Source: Blastobasis lacticolella (taxonomy: Eukaryota; Arthropoda; Insecta; Lepidoptera; Blastobasidae). From it: a stretch of DNA of 64,000 nt. The notes under the pieces are model-generated. The model worked only from the letters and a program-made list of their open reading frames with translations, did no database searches and was not told the DNA's origin. Numbering within the stretch: position 1 is the stretch's first letter; each line of letters opens with the position of its first letter. The stretch is taken from the NCBI GenBank assembly GCA_905147135.1, contig LR990043.1, positions 17,547,584-17,611,583 of the forward strand, in the 5' to 3' direction. Below are positions 8,801-41,200 of the stretch, piece after piece. The position numbers and the translations under genes are program-made.

Positions 8801-10494
8801 ATAACCACCATAACCATAATTATTTAAGAGTAACCACTAGCGCCGAACTTCATATTCTATTTTTATCACAAATAAAACAACAATAAGTAAAAAATCATCT
8901 TGGCGTTAATGTCCCGGTTGTGCACTCGCGCACGAGGGCCCGGGGTCCGCCTTGACCATGATACAGGATTTGGCAGATCAGGTTATTGCAGTCGAGCGAC
9001 TACCATCTGACCTCTGTGACCCTGCTACCAGAGAAACCTGACCAGATTGGATCATGGTGACACATTAGGCATCTGAATGTTCAGGTGTCATCACAATGTT
9101 TTCCCTCACCCTAAGAGCATCAGTGAGTATTTAACTAATGGTACATGGCAGCAGTGGGATTCGAACCCAGTACCTCTCACTTAGGAGTCTTATACCCTAA
9201 CTGCTCGGCCACCGATGCTCTAACAAATAAAGCAACAATAAGAGTAATAGGAAAAATGAAATTACAGGCAATGAAAATTCATTTAAGAAAATTAAAATTA
9301 TTAGACAGTACTAAGTTTGTCAACAACATGCAATTTATTTTGTCTTTAAAAGCACATTTTCTTACTTCTACAGTAGCACAAAAGTAAATAGCATACAATG
9401 TGTGTCATTCCAAGACAGTAATCTCTGATTATTTAAGATTACAGCCAACAATAATTTCTGCATGATAATAACAATCTAAAATAGTTAAATCTTCATAGGG
9501 CTGCTTCTGAACAAAATTTTGTTAAACACCTTCAGCCATGAAATAGTAACAAAGAATTTGACATGACACACACACCCCACACACAGTCATCTGCAACCTA
9601 TAGGGGTAGGTAGAGGCTATCAAATGGCCCAAGCTATCATCAAGCCATAGCAAGTCCCTGGTCAATAATCATCTTGGCGTTTATTTTCCCATTTGGGCTC
9701 TGGCAAGCAAGTGCCCGTGGTCCGCCTGACTGGAGTAGAGCGACTACCACCTGACCTCCGTGGCCCTGCTAACAAGGGAACCTTACGAGATTGGATCATG
9801 GTTTAACTCAGAAAACAGCCATTGGTACATGGCGGTACCGGGGTTTGAACCAGGTACCTTGAGGTACAAGTCAGACCCCTAACCATTAGTCTACAGGTAA
9901 GTAATTTCTATAATAAAGCTGATATAACAAGAATAACACTTACTCCGCTTCCTTGTATCGTTTGGAGAAAGCTATGATCTTGATTCCGAAGGGCATTCGA
10001 CATGTTCCTAACACGTTGACCACGCGGAAGTTCTGAAAGCGCACTTGGAAGCCGAGCTTCTGCAGGGCGCGGGCGTATCGGCGCGCCGCCACCTTCGCCT
10101 GGTCTTCACTGGTTGCGCCGGTGCAGGTGATTCGCCCAGACGACCAGATGGACGCCGTGGTGTATGGTCGCCGCAGCTTCATGGTAACCATTCCGTTCTC
10201 TCGTCGGAACTCCACATTAACACCGTTCAATGCTATTTGTCTCAAGTTCAGGTGGCACTTAACACTAAAACTGCACACAACATTGTTAATCATTATGTCT
10301 ATTTCGGGCGTTTCCTCCTCCTCCTCGGCTGGGGGAGCGTCGGCGGCGGCGACGCCGTCCGGCGGCTGGCCCTCGGGCGGCTGAGCCGCCTCGCAGTACT
10401 CGTGGTCCGGTACCATATGGTTGGGCACCCCGTGTGACATGCCATGGTTGGTCACCACCCCATGGGTGCCATTCTCTTGGATGAGCGTAGCCAT
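5592..10494 (-). CDS. Trf2: TBP-related factor 2 (TBP-like protein 1), whole coding region
   Basis: Three coding exons (10494-9944, 8523-8429, 5878-5592) join in phase to 310 codons. The product is a core promoter factor that replaces TBP at TATA-less promoters by binding TFIIA and TFIIB in the nucleus (family knowledge). Residues 64-239 form the two-repeat saddle domain: EIDIMINNVVCSFSVKCHLN opens it, followed by SSGRITCTGATSE, LGFQVRFQNF and the second-repeat KATLKIFSTGGVTIT. It fits TRF2/TBPL1 better than TBP: NVVC.F...CHLNLR.IAL is diagnostic, and TBP's IFSSG is IWSSG here. N-terminal residues 1-63 are His/Gly/Pro-rich with an acidic run at 57-61. The C-terminal tail (about 70 residues) is Gly/Ala/Pro-rich and ends SDDEGDAWQ. 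The start is ATG at 10494; an in-frame upstream GTG is not a likely start. Confidence 0.93.
5930..6140 (+). mobile_element. Interspersed repeat A, copy 1
   Basis: Starts near GTAAAACAAAGTCGCT and ends GAAGTCGCGCCGG...CCACTAGT. The centre has CTACGCAACGGATTTTAATG. Same family at 33624-33825, 33826-33960 (truncated) and 34985-35130, and relics near 22430 and 24845. It lies in the last Trf2 intron. Non-coding. Confidence 0.65.
6141..6575. other. Trf2 intron, unassigned
   Basis: No exon or recognised repeat seen. The frame at 6288-6476 is not supported by splice signals or homology. Confidence 0.45.
6580..7045 (+). pseudogene. LINE endonuclease/RT 3' fragment
   Basis: Interrupted frames read LLSRKTKICIYKTV, ILIYGCKGWTLT (compare YGCETWTL in reverse-transcriptase LINEs), then AARLRWLGREES and HPRYRWLDKVLKDLSELHR, the usual C-terminal region of such ORF2 proteins. 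Stops between the blocks mark it as dead. Sits inside the Trf2 intron in the opposite orientation to the gene. Confidence 0.7.
7205..7510 (-). pseudogene. Truncated non-LTR retrotransposon tail
   Basis: Minus-strand frame reads [20 protein letters not shown] then FNARVNTLFLDRHAPSS, the typical C-terminus of a lepidopteran non-LTR element, followed by a 3' tail with an A run (T run at 7211-7218). Related tails lie at 28140-28220, 29025-29165, 44865-44945, 49775-49925, 60950-61170 and 62500-62680. Confidence 0.75.
7511..7823. other. Trf2 intron, degraded retrotransposon or unique
   Basis: Probably more of the 5' part of the preceding retrotransposon, then AT-rich DNA with repeated TAATGTTACTAACATAAC-like words around 7690-7770. 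No exon seen. Confidence 0.35.
7824..8066 (+). mobile_element. Interspersed repeat B, copy 1
   Basis: About 240 bp running from ACAGTCCACTG...CAGGACTT through CTTGGCAGG.GGGTTGGAGAT to GGTGCTATTCTGCTCTGCCGG. Other copies: 28222-28444 (+), 31053-31279 (-), 33131-33388 (+), 35878-36127 (+); fragments near 46520 and 47905. No coding frame is shared, so it is a non-autonomous repeat of unknown class. Confidence 0.75.
8429..8523 (-). CDS. Trf2: Trf2 coding exon 2
   Basis: Too short for simple ORF detection; found from its splice sites (TTTCAG before 8523, GTGAGT after 8429). It reads DYEPELHPGVTYKLYNPKAT then LKIFSTGGVTIT, the start of the second saddle repeat. Phases match both neighbours. Confidence 0.92.
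8735..9225 (-). mobile_element. tRNA-headed SINE (family 1) with a second fragment
   Basis: On the minus strand the head at 9222-9146 has an A-box-like TGGCCGAGCAGTTAGG and a B-box GGTTCGAATCC, as in tRNA-derived pol III promoters. The body runs down to about 8898 and includes CCATGATCCAATCTGG-like sequence. A second body fragment lies at 8735-8810. Same family: 9660-9895, 14705-14800, 15165-15290, 31490-31570, 36700-36800, 62700-62900. Confidence 0.7.
9660..9895 (-). mobile_element. SINE family 1, second copy
   Basis: Head on the minus strand has CTAATGGTTAGGGGTCTGAC and CTGGTTCAAACCCC (diverged A and B boxes). The body includes ACCTCCGTGGCCCTGCTA on the plus strand at 9734-9756. Ends about 40 bp from Trf2 exon 1's donor. 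Confidence 0.65.
9944..10494 (-). CDS. Trf2: Trf2 coding exon 1
   Basis: 183 codons plus two bases. Encodes the N-terminal tail and the first TBP-like repeat plus the stirrup, ending LGTCRMPFGIKIIAFSKRY. Donor is GGA|GTAAGT at 9943. The exon itself starts at 10509 after TTCCAG, so 15 bases precede the ATG. They read QGVVS in frame with no stop, so a longer isoform spliced from upstream is possible. Confidence 0.92.
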
Positions 10495-11764
10495 GGACAC
10501 CACGCCTTGCTGGAATTACGACATTATGGTATGTTATGTCACCAAAAACATGGTTCACAAAAAATTATGTAAAAGGACATACTTAGGTAATAATAGTGAT
10601 GTGAAAGGGCACACAAAATGGGCATGTTAAAAATTTTTCATGTCATTTACTAAAACATTAAATGAATTATCCAAAATTATACATTAATATAGATTCTATA
10701 ACAGCAATGTTTATTTTTTCGAGAGAAGTCAATACTTTAGGTTGACGAAAGATCAGAACTAGATTGGAGATCTTACTCTGTATGTCATGCATGAAGTCAC
10801 AGGTCACAACTTTTTTAGGTAGGTACTATTTTCATGAATACCTAACAAAAAAGAAAAGCACAAATATCCAAACCTAATAAAAATAAAATACAAGTTGTTG
10901 CAGGAAATGAATCACAATTTTAATCAAGGACTGAGAGTAAGTGCGAACATAGCGGTTATCAGTAGCCACCAACAACCCATAAAGGACTTTATTGAAATTT
11001 GTTGATGTTGATTGCACAACAATGGCCAACGCTAAACACACACGTGAAACAATGAAAACATGAACAACTCAGCACAGTTTTTAGACGTAACCGCTATGCA
11101 ATATTCACCTTTATTTTTGCATTCAATCACAGATAATCATTGCAAGGAATTTTTACTTCAAATATCACGTTGAAGTATCACACATCTACTACTGTTTAAT
11201 TTTTAAATTGCTTATTGTTACTTGGAGTAGACAACTAGAAACATTTTACTATTAATTTAATAAATAAGGAATCTTCAAAATATCAACTTATAAATAAGTC
11301 TTCACAATACAATTTCCTACCTGTATTTTATGGATGTTTCCACAGAACATGGCCAAAAATCTTCAAATTGCAATCATGTAGCGATTTTGCATTCAGTCAC
11401 AAAGAAATACTATACAATAGGTACCTACACAAATGTATCTATTTATAGTTTCACTGTTGGTCACTGAATATGAACCAAATGTCTAAAATGGAATTTCTTT
11501 CATGAGCCTCGCATGAAACTCGCGATATTCAATAGAGGGGCAATATTTAGGACACTTCCCACGACGTAGATCTGGGCGGAGAGGCGCGGCGTGCGACATG
11601 ACACTCGCACAGCTGACTGCCGGACGGACCCGCCCTGCGCCCCCGCGCGTCCCCCCTATACGTCTGGTCCCCAGCGAGCGTGCGCCCCACGGTCAGCCTC
11701 GGTGCACTTGCAATGCAATGCATGCACATGCTGCTGAATTGCAGCATGGACTAGAGATCTTACC
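10495..11764 (-). other. Probable 5' intron of Trf2
   Basis: Bounded by a 3' splice site TTCCAG (10515-10510) just before the coding exon, and a good donor GCAG|GTAAGA whose exon side ends at 11764. Inside, 10620-11560 is AT-rich and repeat-poor; 11570-11700 is CpG-rich. Confidence 0.4.
11570..11700. promoter_or_regulatory. CpG-rich patch at the Trf2 5' end
   Basis: Dense CpG and GC content (for example GGCGGAGAGGCGCGGCGTGC) inside otherwise AT-rich DNA, next to the candidate 5' exon donor at 11763. May be an internal promoter or a regulatory part of the first intron. No TATA box was assigned. Confidence 0.35.
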
Positions 11765-12584
11765 TGCGGAAACCTCGCTCGAACGAAAGAATTTTTAAGT
11801 GCAATATTTTCCACGATCAAAGACGGGATTGTCAAGATATAAAAGTCACTGACATTTTTGCGACCTAACTCGAACGGTTATAGCCGAAATAATCTGTACT
11901 CAGCAGTTATTGACCCCATAAATACGACCTGGGATCACACGTGATTGGAAGAGCACAAAGACAAAACTATGGCGTAAAGAAAATTGCATGACCGAGAGAA
12001 TGTCTAATTTTATCCAGAGTTGTGACTGATACCTGTTTACTTTATGTGGATAATACTGACTGTCGAGTAGTTCGATGGTAGTATGAACTTGAACTAAAAT
12101 GGGGCACTTACGAGTACAAATTTCTAGAACTAAAATATGGATGCAAAAATTTTATTGGAAAGTAGATATTAGGAAAATGTCTCGTAATAAAATAATTAGT
12201 AAAACAACCGTTTACCTGAGATAATCTGTTATATTTCTCACAATTATTTTTACACCAGCAACGAAGTAAGAATTTTCATTGCTAACCTAATGTCCCGACG
12301 ACAATGCGCAGGCTGGTAGTTACACAGTTATTTCGCACAAAATAAAAGAAAATCATAAAAATCGTAAACCAATTTTGCAATTTAGTAATAAATGCATAAA
12401 TCAAAAACCTATGTGCACATCCTGCCTAGCACCGCCATGTTCCATTTGAATGAATGAAGGAAGAGAATGAATGATTATCCTTTACAACATTGCCAGATTC
12501 ACATTTCGAACATGCCGATTAAAATTAAAAAATACCATAGAGTTTTTGTGAAAAGTAGCAAAGAGATTGATACAAAGCGAACTC
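11765..12584. other. Intergenic DNA, likely Trf2 5'UTR and promoter
   Basis: The first bases at the left edge would be Trf2's untranslated first exon. No coding exon or strong repeat was recognised; the rest is AT-rich. Confidence 0.4.
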
Positions 12585-13246
12585 TATTATGGCGGATACA
12601 ACACACACGATATTTATGGTGATACACGCAGGATCACGATATTTATCGAGTGTGTAGCCTAGAGTATCACAAATCGTGATACGGATCACAGGATTTCCGA
12701 AAATCCAGAAATCTATGATCCGTATCAGCTATCGTGCGATATATATCGAGCGTCTCGTATCTAGTCGATATTTATCACGACATTTCTGTCAAACTGACAG
12801 ATAAATAACGTAAGTTCAAATTTATTTTCATAGTTTGTGTTTATTTTCAAGCCGCTGTGGCCACTATGGACCTGGACAGTTACTATAAAAGTATAAAAAG
12901 TCAACAAGATCCTCATCCTCATAATTTTACCCACTTTTTCTCTTCACGCGTCTTTTAAATCCTCATGCTAATACTATAGAAACGCAAGCTTTATCAGTCA
13001 TTTTGGTATAAATATGTAAAAATCGTAAATATACACCAGCGACGCGTCAAAAATGCTTTATTTTAGACTAGGTATTGGCAACTTAGTCTATTCAGCCATC
13101 AAAATGAATGACAGAATGTACAGACTAATGAAAATATTGATGATTCTTATCGTGTGTGTAGGGTCGACTTGCGATCCAAAATATTACTCGATATTGATCA
13201 CGATACGTATCACGATATATATCGTGTGTGAAGTATCCGCCAATAA
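12585..13246. mobile_element. 660-bp palindromic TIR element
   Basis: Ends 12585-12655 and 13180-13246 are imperfect inverted copies: both begin ATTAT(T)GGCGGATAC, then CACACACGATAT. Inside is a nested palindrome, TGATACGGATCA at 12676-12687 and TGATCCGTATCA near 12715. The element is packed with CACGATATTTATCG-type words. The centre lacks a recognised transposase; the 80-codon frame at 13053 is unassigned. Confidence 0.75.
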
Positions 13247-14700
13247 TGAATTCATGACAAAGCACGGGGCCCAATCCACGAAGCCACGACATTAATGACA
13301 CTCGAAAAAACATTAACTCACTAAAGCTATCGAAAAAACAAATAAGTTAAAGGGATATGCCTTTCGTCCAGCTAACCGAAGACAATAGGCCCTCTGAAAG
13401 CTAATGACGCCAACAGCGTTGGTAACCTACCCAAAATATGTGAATTAGTTTGTCTAGACAAATATTTTAATAAGTGACTGAACAATCAATAGGTTTTGGG
13501 TGCTTGTGGCGCCATAGTTCTCAGTTTATTCCTCCCATTGAGGTCAATTGGAACCCTAGTTGTGAGTTTCAATAGCAACACCGGAGTCATGTAGTAGTGT
13601 GATAGAATAAGGAACGTGAAGGAAAATATAGTAACAAGTGCTATTGTGAAATCAGCACACTGACATTTCGTAAAAAAGACCTAGCGATATCCTTCATGGA
13701 AATTAGATTCTTGACCACAGACATTTATAAAAAAAATCCTCCATGGTCTTGACGTATTTGATGAAGTACCTAGTAAAAAACGTTGGCGCAAAAATTTGAT
13801 GGTTCAAATCCAATAATTTTAGGTGCAGGTCCAATAAAGAAGGCAGCGATAAAGGTTATGGACTAGTCAATAGCGCTGATTTACATTTCCTGTTTAAAGT
13901 TTATAATTGCCAATACACTTTAGTATACTCATTTTACCGCAACCTGTCAAAGTAACCTGAGTTCATGGGAGACCTTTATTTTAAAAATGATAAATGGAAA
14001 CAAAATTATCTTTTTACGATGTGATAATAATTTGTGAAAAAAGGGAAATACAAAAATAATTAATCTACGGTGTTTGGGAAATATTTTTTTAACTGGTCAC
14101 ATCTTCGTCACATCATTCAATCTTAATGAGTGAATGATACAATAGAGATTTAGATTACCATTCAACTGAAGTTCATTAGTATACAGAGACATGATATCGC
14201 CATGACTGGACCGTGCAGTATACCTAAATTTTTTAAGGACACCGTACACTGTCAATAGCAGTTACATGATTAAAAGTTTCAAATGTGTAGATTGTAAATC
14301 TCATGAAAGGCCAAACTCCTAATATTTTGGTCAGAAAGTAGGTATGCCTTTATGCATTCACACAAACGTAGCTCTGTCAGTGACGATAATCATCTGATTT
14401 ATTTATTTATTCGTATGGCAAAAATACAATATACTTAAGAGAAACACATTCAACTACAAATTTAAAACTGATCAAATTTAAATCAACTGATTCTATTGTG
14501 CTAATGAATGAAACGAATAAGCCAAACTTTTTGACCAAAATGTAGGGTTTATAGGGTTTATAGACGGCTTACATTTAGGCATTATCAATTTTATATTAAT
14601 TTTTTTTGGTGAGATTGCAGGTTTCCGCACATTCAGGTTTCCCTATTCATTCAGGTTCCCCTATTATCAGGGTTGCGGAGGTCAGATACCAATCGCTTCA
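13247..14700. other. Intergenic AT-rich DNA
   Basis: No exon, RNA gene or strong repeat found apart from a T-rich ATTT microsatellite near 14398-14412. Word composition is ordinary for the background. Confidence 0.45.
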
Positions 14701-14704
14701 TTGT

Positions 14705-15290
14705 AATTACCTAATTTGCCAAATCCTGGATCATGGTCAAGACGGAGCCCCGGGCTCTCGCGCAAGAGAGAACAACTGTGATATTGATGCCAAGATCATA
14801 ATTTTTTCCATTATTCAGTGCGCGACACAGAGGAACCGGCTGGTACGTGCTGTCGGCGGCGGGGTGTCATACATTAAATGTGTGCTGTAGGAACCGCTCG
14901 CTCTGCGGCTAGGGCTAACTGTAGCATTATACTTGATACCTACGTATCGGTGTTCTGTACCTCGCGAACGCGTACATTTCGTCGTAGTTGGTCTACATGT
15001 ATCACCTTGGATACTCATCTACGCTCCATGGCTACGTCCATTGGGCACCTGCCTACATGTATAGTGAACAAACTTATCTGACGGGTGATAGTTTTAGATA
15101 CTGGGTCAGTAAGTTGATAGTACTGTAATGTAAATTGACTGCTTGTTTCAGTATCCTTGACAGGAGGTTCCCTTGACAACAGAGTCACGGACGTCAGATG
15201 ATGGTAGTTGCGCCCAGTAATTACCTGCCAAAACCTGAAATGCCCTGATGCATGGTCAGGGTGGAACACAGGCTTTCGCGCGCCAAGTTG
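14705..15290 (+). mobile_element. SINE family 1 fragments
   Basis: Two body fragments in the plus orientation: 14705-14800 (AAATCCTGGATCATGGTCAA, then a CGCGCAAGAGAG-like word) and 15165-15290 (AGGAGGTTCCCTTGACAAC to CATGGTCAGGGTGGAACAC). The DNA between them, 14800-15165, is unassigned. Confidence 0.5.
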
Positions 15291-15334
15291 ATTATTGTTT
15301 TGTATGCTAATCGTTCAGACTGCAACTGACTGTA

Positions 15335-15405
15335 CAAGCTTTGCTTATTTTGTGGCTAGATGGCGTTGTGTAACTTTGTACAAGTATATTATTTATTTAT
15401 TATTA
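15335..15405 (+). mobile_element. SINE family 2, 3' fragment
   Basis: GTACAAGCTTTGCTTA...GGCTAGATGGCG with an ATTT-rich tail is the 3' end of the tRNA-Gly-headed SINE found complete at 32781-33015. The same 3' end recurs at 63355-63440. Confidence 0.65.
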
Positions 15406-15739
15406 CTTATTACTTCTTCGGCCATGTATCCCAGTGCATGAGCATCCAGGGGGAATGCTACACTGCACAGCACCTAGTACTTGTTATGGGTGTCCGAGTA
15501 AGGTAGACGGCCTAACTGTGGAACGTACTAACCATTTATTAAGTGGTGGACTCTAAAATAGCAGGAGTTCCAGAGCCCAGCCTCATACTCAGTTGAACAG
15601 TACTTGGTACATCGAAAGGCTACCGAAGTACAGAAAAGGATACAGGATTATGGAATAGTGAGGTACAGGAAGCCGTCAAGGACAAATAAGCCTGTCTAAA
15701 GAAATGGCGGCAGTGTAGCCAGAGCTTCCTCCCGCCAGC
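15406..15739. other. Unassigned intergenic DNA
   Basis: No exon or repeat recognised with confidence. Confidence 0.4.
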
Positions 15740-16600
15740 ACTGCAGTTAACTCGCTTCTTGATTTTAAGGGCAAAATACCTTATATACATTTCTTATTAT
15801 TGTTGCTAAAGTTCTTATAAGCCAAATTTGAAAAAAAATTGTAAGCTCCGGATTTTAAGAGTCAAAACATAAAATCTGAAGTTTTTTGAGATGAAATGGC
15901 AAATCTTTTTCATAATTCGAGCCGACCATGCCACATGATGAATTTGGATCTTAAGACCCGAAATAGGCTTTAAAAATTCCAAGTTCACTCATTCATTAGT
16001 ATATGTTGCCTGCTTGCACCACCTAATCAATCCGGATTTTAAGAGCCAATATACCAAAAATTCATAGCCGTTCGATGCACTCGCTCTGTTATCGGTTTAA
16101 GCTACGTTTATCATGTTTATCTCAGCTCTTTAGAGCCAAAATTCGAAAAATTTCAAGTAATAGTCAATAAATCACCCCAGCTATTAAAAGCCAAAATTTC
16201 CGAACTCGTTTTGCTCGCTTATTCATTTATTGATCATCCCACTAAAAAGACCAATTTTTTTTAGTTTAGGGCGCTCGCTCATTGATTGATAACAGTGAAG
16301 TGAATGAATGAGCGTATGGAGTAAGCTCGAAATTTTTTACATTTTGGCTTAGGTGTTGTGATGTTGTGTGATGCTCAAATTATTTAACATTACAGTTCTT
16401 ACAAGTTGGGGTGATTATTAAAATGAATATTTGAGAGAGTGCAGCGAACTTGGAGTTTTAGGTCTTGAAAGATTAATTAATAGTTTGAAAAACTGAAACC
16501 AATGAATTTTTGACATTACGGTTCTTAAAGCTGGAGTGATTGATAAAATTATTAAAATAATTGAACGAGCGTAGCGAGTTTGGAATTTTTGACCTTGTGG
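15740..16600. repeat. Inverted array of GAGCGAGC-type repeats
   Basis: Diverged units joined by GATTTTAAGAGCCAA/TTGGCTCTTAAAATC-like spacers. Left of about 16285 the units read ...CTCGCTCATT; right of it they read AATGAGCG...GAGTAAGCTCGAAATTTT, so the array changes orientation in the middle. Related single-orientation arrays are at 50880-51365 and 54990-55800. The right edge abuts an RT fragment. Confidence 0.65.
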
Positions 16601-16745
16601 CTCATAACACTCAGTACGGCTTCAGGCCGGGCCACAGCAACATAGATCCAATTTTTGCCCTCAGCGTCCTCCAGGAGTTCCACTGCAGTATCAATCTACC
16701 TCTGCATAACGAATTTCACGACCTGCAGGGGCTTTCGACGGTGTC
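16600..16745 (+). pseudogene. LINE reverse-transcriptase fragment
   Basis: Reads TQYGFRPGHSNIDPIFALSV then LQEFHCSINLPLHNEFHDLQ, recognisable as the Q.GFRPG.ST.D.IF palm segment of a non-LTR RT (RTE/CR1-like), with the catalytic part that should follow lost. Short and dead. Confidence 0.75.
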
Positions 16746-17396
16746 CCTATGGAGTTAATCTGGGTGGACAATTTCACACAAGTTTTGAATACACACAACG
16801 AGTACATCCGTGGCAGTCTTGGCGTAAGGGGAGGAGGATCGCCTAGATCCGTAACCCACAGATATATGATAATCCATCGTGTATAAAAGCTCTAACATCT
16901 TTTGGCAGCATTGGCAGCAGCAGTCGCCAATGTCGCCATTGTGTTGCGAACTTTCGCAATGTAAAGCTAACTTCATGCTATTGTGTGTGCTGTGCGATCA
17001 TCGTTCATCAATCAAGCGGTTGGTTATTTCGTAATTTTTACATTACTTTTCAATATTGTGCCAAGTAATATTTTATTCAGGTGATCGTGCACGGCTAAAC
17101 AATCATTTTATGATATAAATGAACCTAATAAGTGGCATAAGATTGCAAACGTGCATATGCTTTGTTGTGAGAACCACCTTTATCTTCTGTCATTCTATGC
17201 TGTAGCAAGTAAATTTTACTATCATGAAACATAAGTTGCCGCTTTGGTAATAATTTTACAAAGCCAAGCGTAGTGCGGGAGTGTCGGAGAATCCAATCGT
17301 TGATGAGTCGTGATGAGAACTGTGTTTCACGTTTGAGTGGCCGTCGGGAGAATGTGCGGTGGCGTTTAGTGGCAGAGGTCAGACACAGGGTAGAGT
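16746..17396. other. rok upstream region and 5'UTR
   Basis: No coding exon. The last 130 bases become GC-rich towards the start codon, as expected for a 5'UTR. The transcription start was not located and no TATA box was assigned. Confidence 0.5.
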
Positions 17397-38288
<20,892 letters not shown>

Positions 38289-41200
38289 CCGATCAAGCCA
38301 GCCCACACACACTAAACACTATGTGATAAATACCTGATAATACCACAATGTGGTATAAACCTGGTAAATATTTTCGAACCGAAAACCTTGTCTCGGAGGC
38401 GGATCTAACGCCGCATGAATCCCATTTCGTGATAAATTATGCTCTGTAGCATCATTCGTTATGAAGTGATTGTTGCAAACTGCTTAAATTAATGCTCATC
38501 TTTCGAATATACAAAAATTATCAATTTACTCGTTACTGTCAATACGATTCGGTCCACGGCAACCGTGCAACGATTGTAATGTCACAAGACACGACCATCC
38601 AGTGGCTTTGGAACGGAATACATATCTTGTAAGTTTATCAATCAATTATTAAAAAATCAAGTCTGCTGCAGATCTAGTAGTGTGTACGTCAGTTTATAGT
38701 TGAAAACTAGTCTACGAAGAACCTTTGGCGTGTGCCTTTAGGCTTGCAAGGCCCGGCGAGAGGGCCACAAACATTGATAATGTTAAAACAGAGTACTTAT
38801 TTTCATGACCCTTGTATTATTCAAAATTGACAATGATATTTTTATAATTTCACGTTTTGGTATTTTTTAAATTTATTATGTAAATATTAATTACATTAAT
38901 CGTTTGATATTATTACTGTTTGCATTTCGCTTGATATCATAAATATGCGCGTTTGGTTTAGATGCAAATAACTTTATAATATTACATTAATTTTCAGTGA
39001 TATTCTGCTTTTAGTGGTTTAAAGCCCGGGCAGGGTTAGGTGGGTTTGGCTTCTCGGACTGCCTGCTTGGTTACTCTGCGAGCGCGGCGCCGCGCCAGCA
39101 GGACGAATTTTGTTATTTATACGGACAATGTTTTTTCATCATTAGTTTCAAAAACATAGTTAAATGAGAATCCACTATTTTTATAATTTGTTTTCATTCG
39201 CCATGTGCAAATATTAGAATTTATTTTAGTTATTTTTTTTATTAATTTAATAATATGACAACATTTACATACAAACAACGGTTACAATATCAGGAGATTT
39301 GAAGTTTCAATATTCAATTTTGAAATCGCTAATGGTTGCCTGACCTGCAGTTTATAAAATCTAGGTTTAACGTTAGACCATTTTAAACTTTATATCTGCT
39401 GATGTTATGTAACCTTTACTCTTTGAAAATATGTGCAAATGTGCAGATGTTGTGGCGATCTCGTAAGCGTAATATAATAGTGTTATACATAGACAATGAA
39501 GACAGTTGCACTCTATACTAGCTGAATTCAGGAGTATGGACAGACAGAAACGATAAGGTTAGCTATAAGAGCCCCGATGCTTGCGCACTTAGCCAGATGG
39601 CCTAATTTTGACGACTGTGAACAGGGACCCGTGTCATTCACCACACTTGTGCTGCTACATATTTGCACTGTTTTTAATTATCGTTTATTAAATTATCAAG
39701 TAGCATTACATGTAGTTTATCCTTGACGGAAATGAATACTGCGACGTAAGGACCCTTATTGGCACAGCCGGTGAATTCAAGGTTCTCTATACAGTAGCAG
39801 GTAATGAATGTATGAGTCAGTAGTTGCTAAAGTTTGTTGACCAAGGAATTGCTGTCCCGAACCTCGTATTTCGTATAACGTGCGGATTTTTGCATGGAAT
39901 AATGTACTCATAGTTAAATTACATATAAGGTTGTTTGTACTTATAATGCCACCCATTGATTACTGTCGCCAATTCGTATATAAACTGACTAATTTTGATA
40001 AGGACACTCCAGGGACCCTTATTGTTAGTGTAAGTGCAATATACTTGACGTCATATTAGCATATCGTGCAAGTTTAACGAACAACCGTGCCATAAGTGTT
40101 TACTAAATCTCCCCCGGTAGTTGCTCAATGTAATAACTACTAGTACTAACAAAATTCCATGTGTTATTAGTAATAGATGACCCCCAGGGCTTCCTCGAAT
40201 CACAGAAGCGATACGATACGCATTGCCATCAACCATAGTATACTGAGTACGAGCTTAATCGCGTAATAAAGTGAGAATATTGATTTATATTAACAAATAT
40301 TATTGTTCGCCTAATTAATGTAAAATTGTATACAATATTTAGATTGGAATATTTATTTCGTGTGAGACAACGGTTCTCTAAGAAGCAATATTGTAAGTGT
40401 CTTAAAAATGTTGTTAAAATTAGGTGCCAAAATTAGTTTCTCGATACACTTTATCGAGAATTTGTGAATTTTGTTTTTTGTGCAAAGTGTAAATTAGACA
40501 GATTTAGTTGATATGTCAATGAACACCAACATACACAGAATTTACCACAATTGAATGTTCAATGCGTCTATCCGATAAAATTAGCTAAATCAATTTAGTT
40601 GTGATATGAAAGTACAAAACTTTTTGAATTAATTGCCGGCATATAAATGTGATTGTTAGGCCGCTCATTTTTAGTCGTTTGGACGGACGACACGTTCGTC
40701 GTCTTTTTAAACAAACTGTTGCCTAATTCAGTACAACTTATACAATAACTGATATTCGTTGAATAACCGCTCCAGCCGACACTAGCGAACTCGTCTGCAT
40801 TGTATCTGTGGTTATCCGCGAAACCTTGTGAAATCGTTTTTATACCTTTGATAGTCTTACCGTGTACTGGAGGAAGGTGGTACGTCCAGCGTGCCGTGCG
40901 GGCCAGCGGCGCCGAGCCGGCTGGCGGCTGTGATATAGACGAGACGAGTCTAACACCTTGGTGCTAACGTGAAGCAGGCCTCCGACGCATTGTTGTTTCT
41001 ATTGTATTAACTATTTTCTTGTTGAACGTAATATAATCCGCTGTTTATTATTACTTTACATTCCACCAACGAAAGCTATGTTGAGTTTTGTTTGTCTTAG
41101 TTTTATATCGACGCAGATACGACTCTGTTGCTTGTCCAGTTATTGCCTTTATGTTTTCGTAGGTTAAGTTTAATAAAAACAATCTCTATACCCATGAACT

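Noticed and set aside
8650..8886. His-rich frame at 8650 as a gene
   Set aside because: Falls in SINE debris and a CAT-rich microsatellite-like patch.
9146..9222. Minus-strand tRNA gene
   Set aside because: tRNA-like promoter boxes only; the sequence continues into a repeated SINE body and does not fold as a full cloverleaf.
5592..10494. TBP itself as identity of the minus-strand gene
   Set aside because: The N-terminal half of the saddle has the TRF2/TBPL1 signature (NVVC.F...CHLNLR) and IWSSG instead of TBP's IFSSG; the second repeat also follows TBPL1 (YEPELHP).
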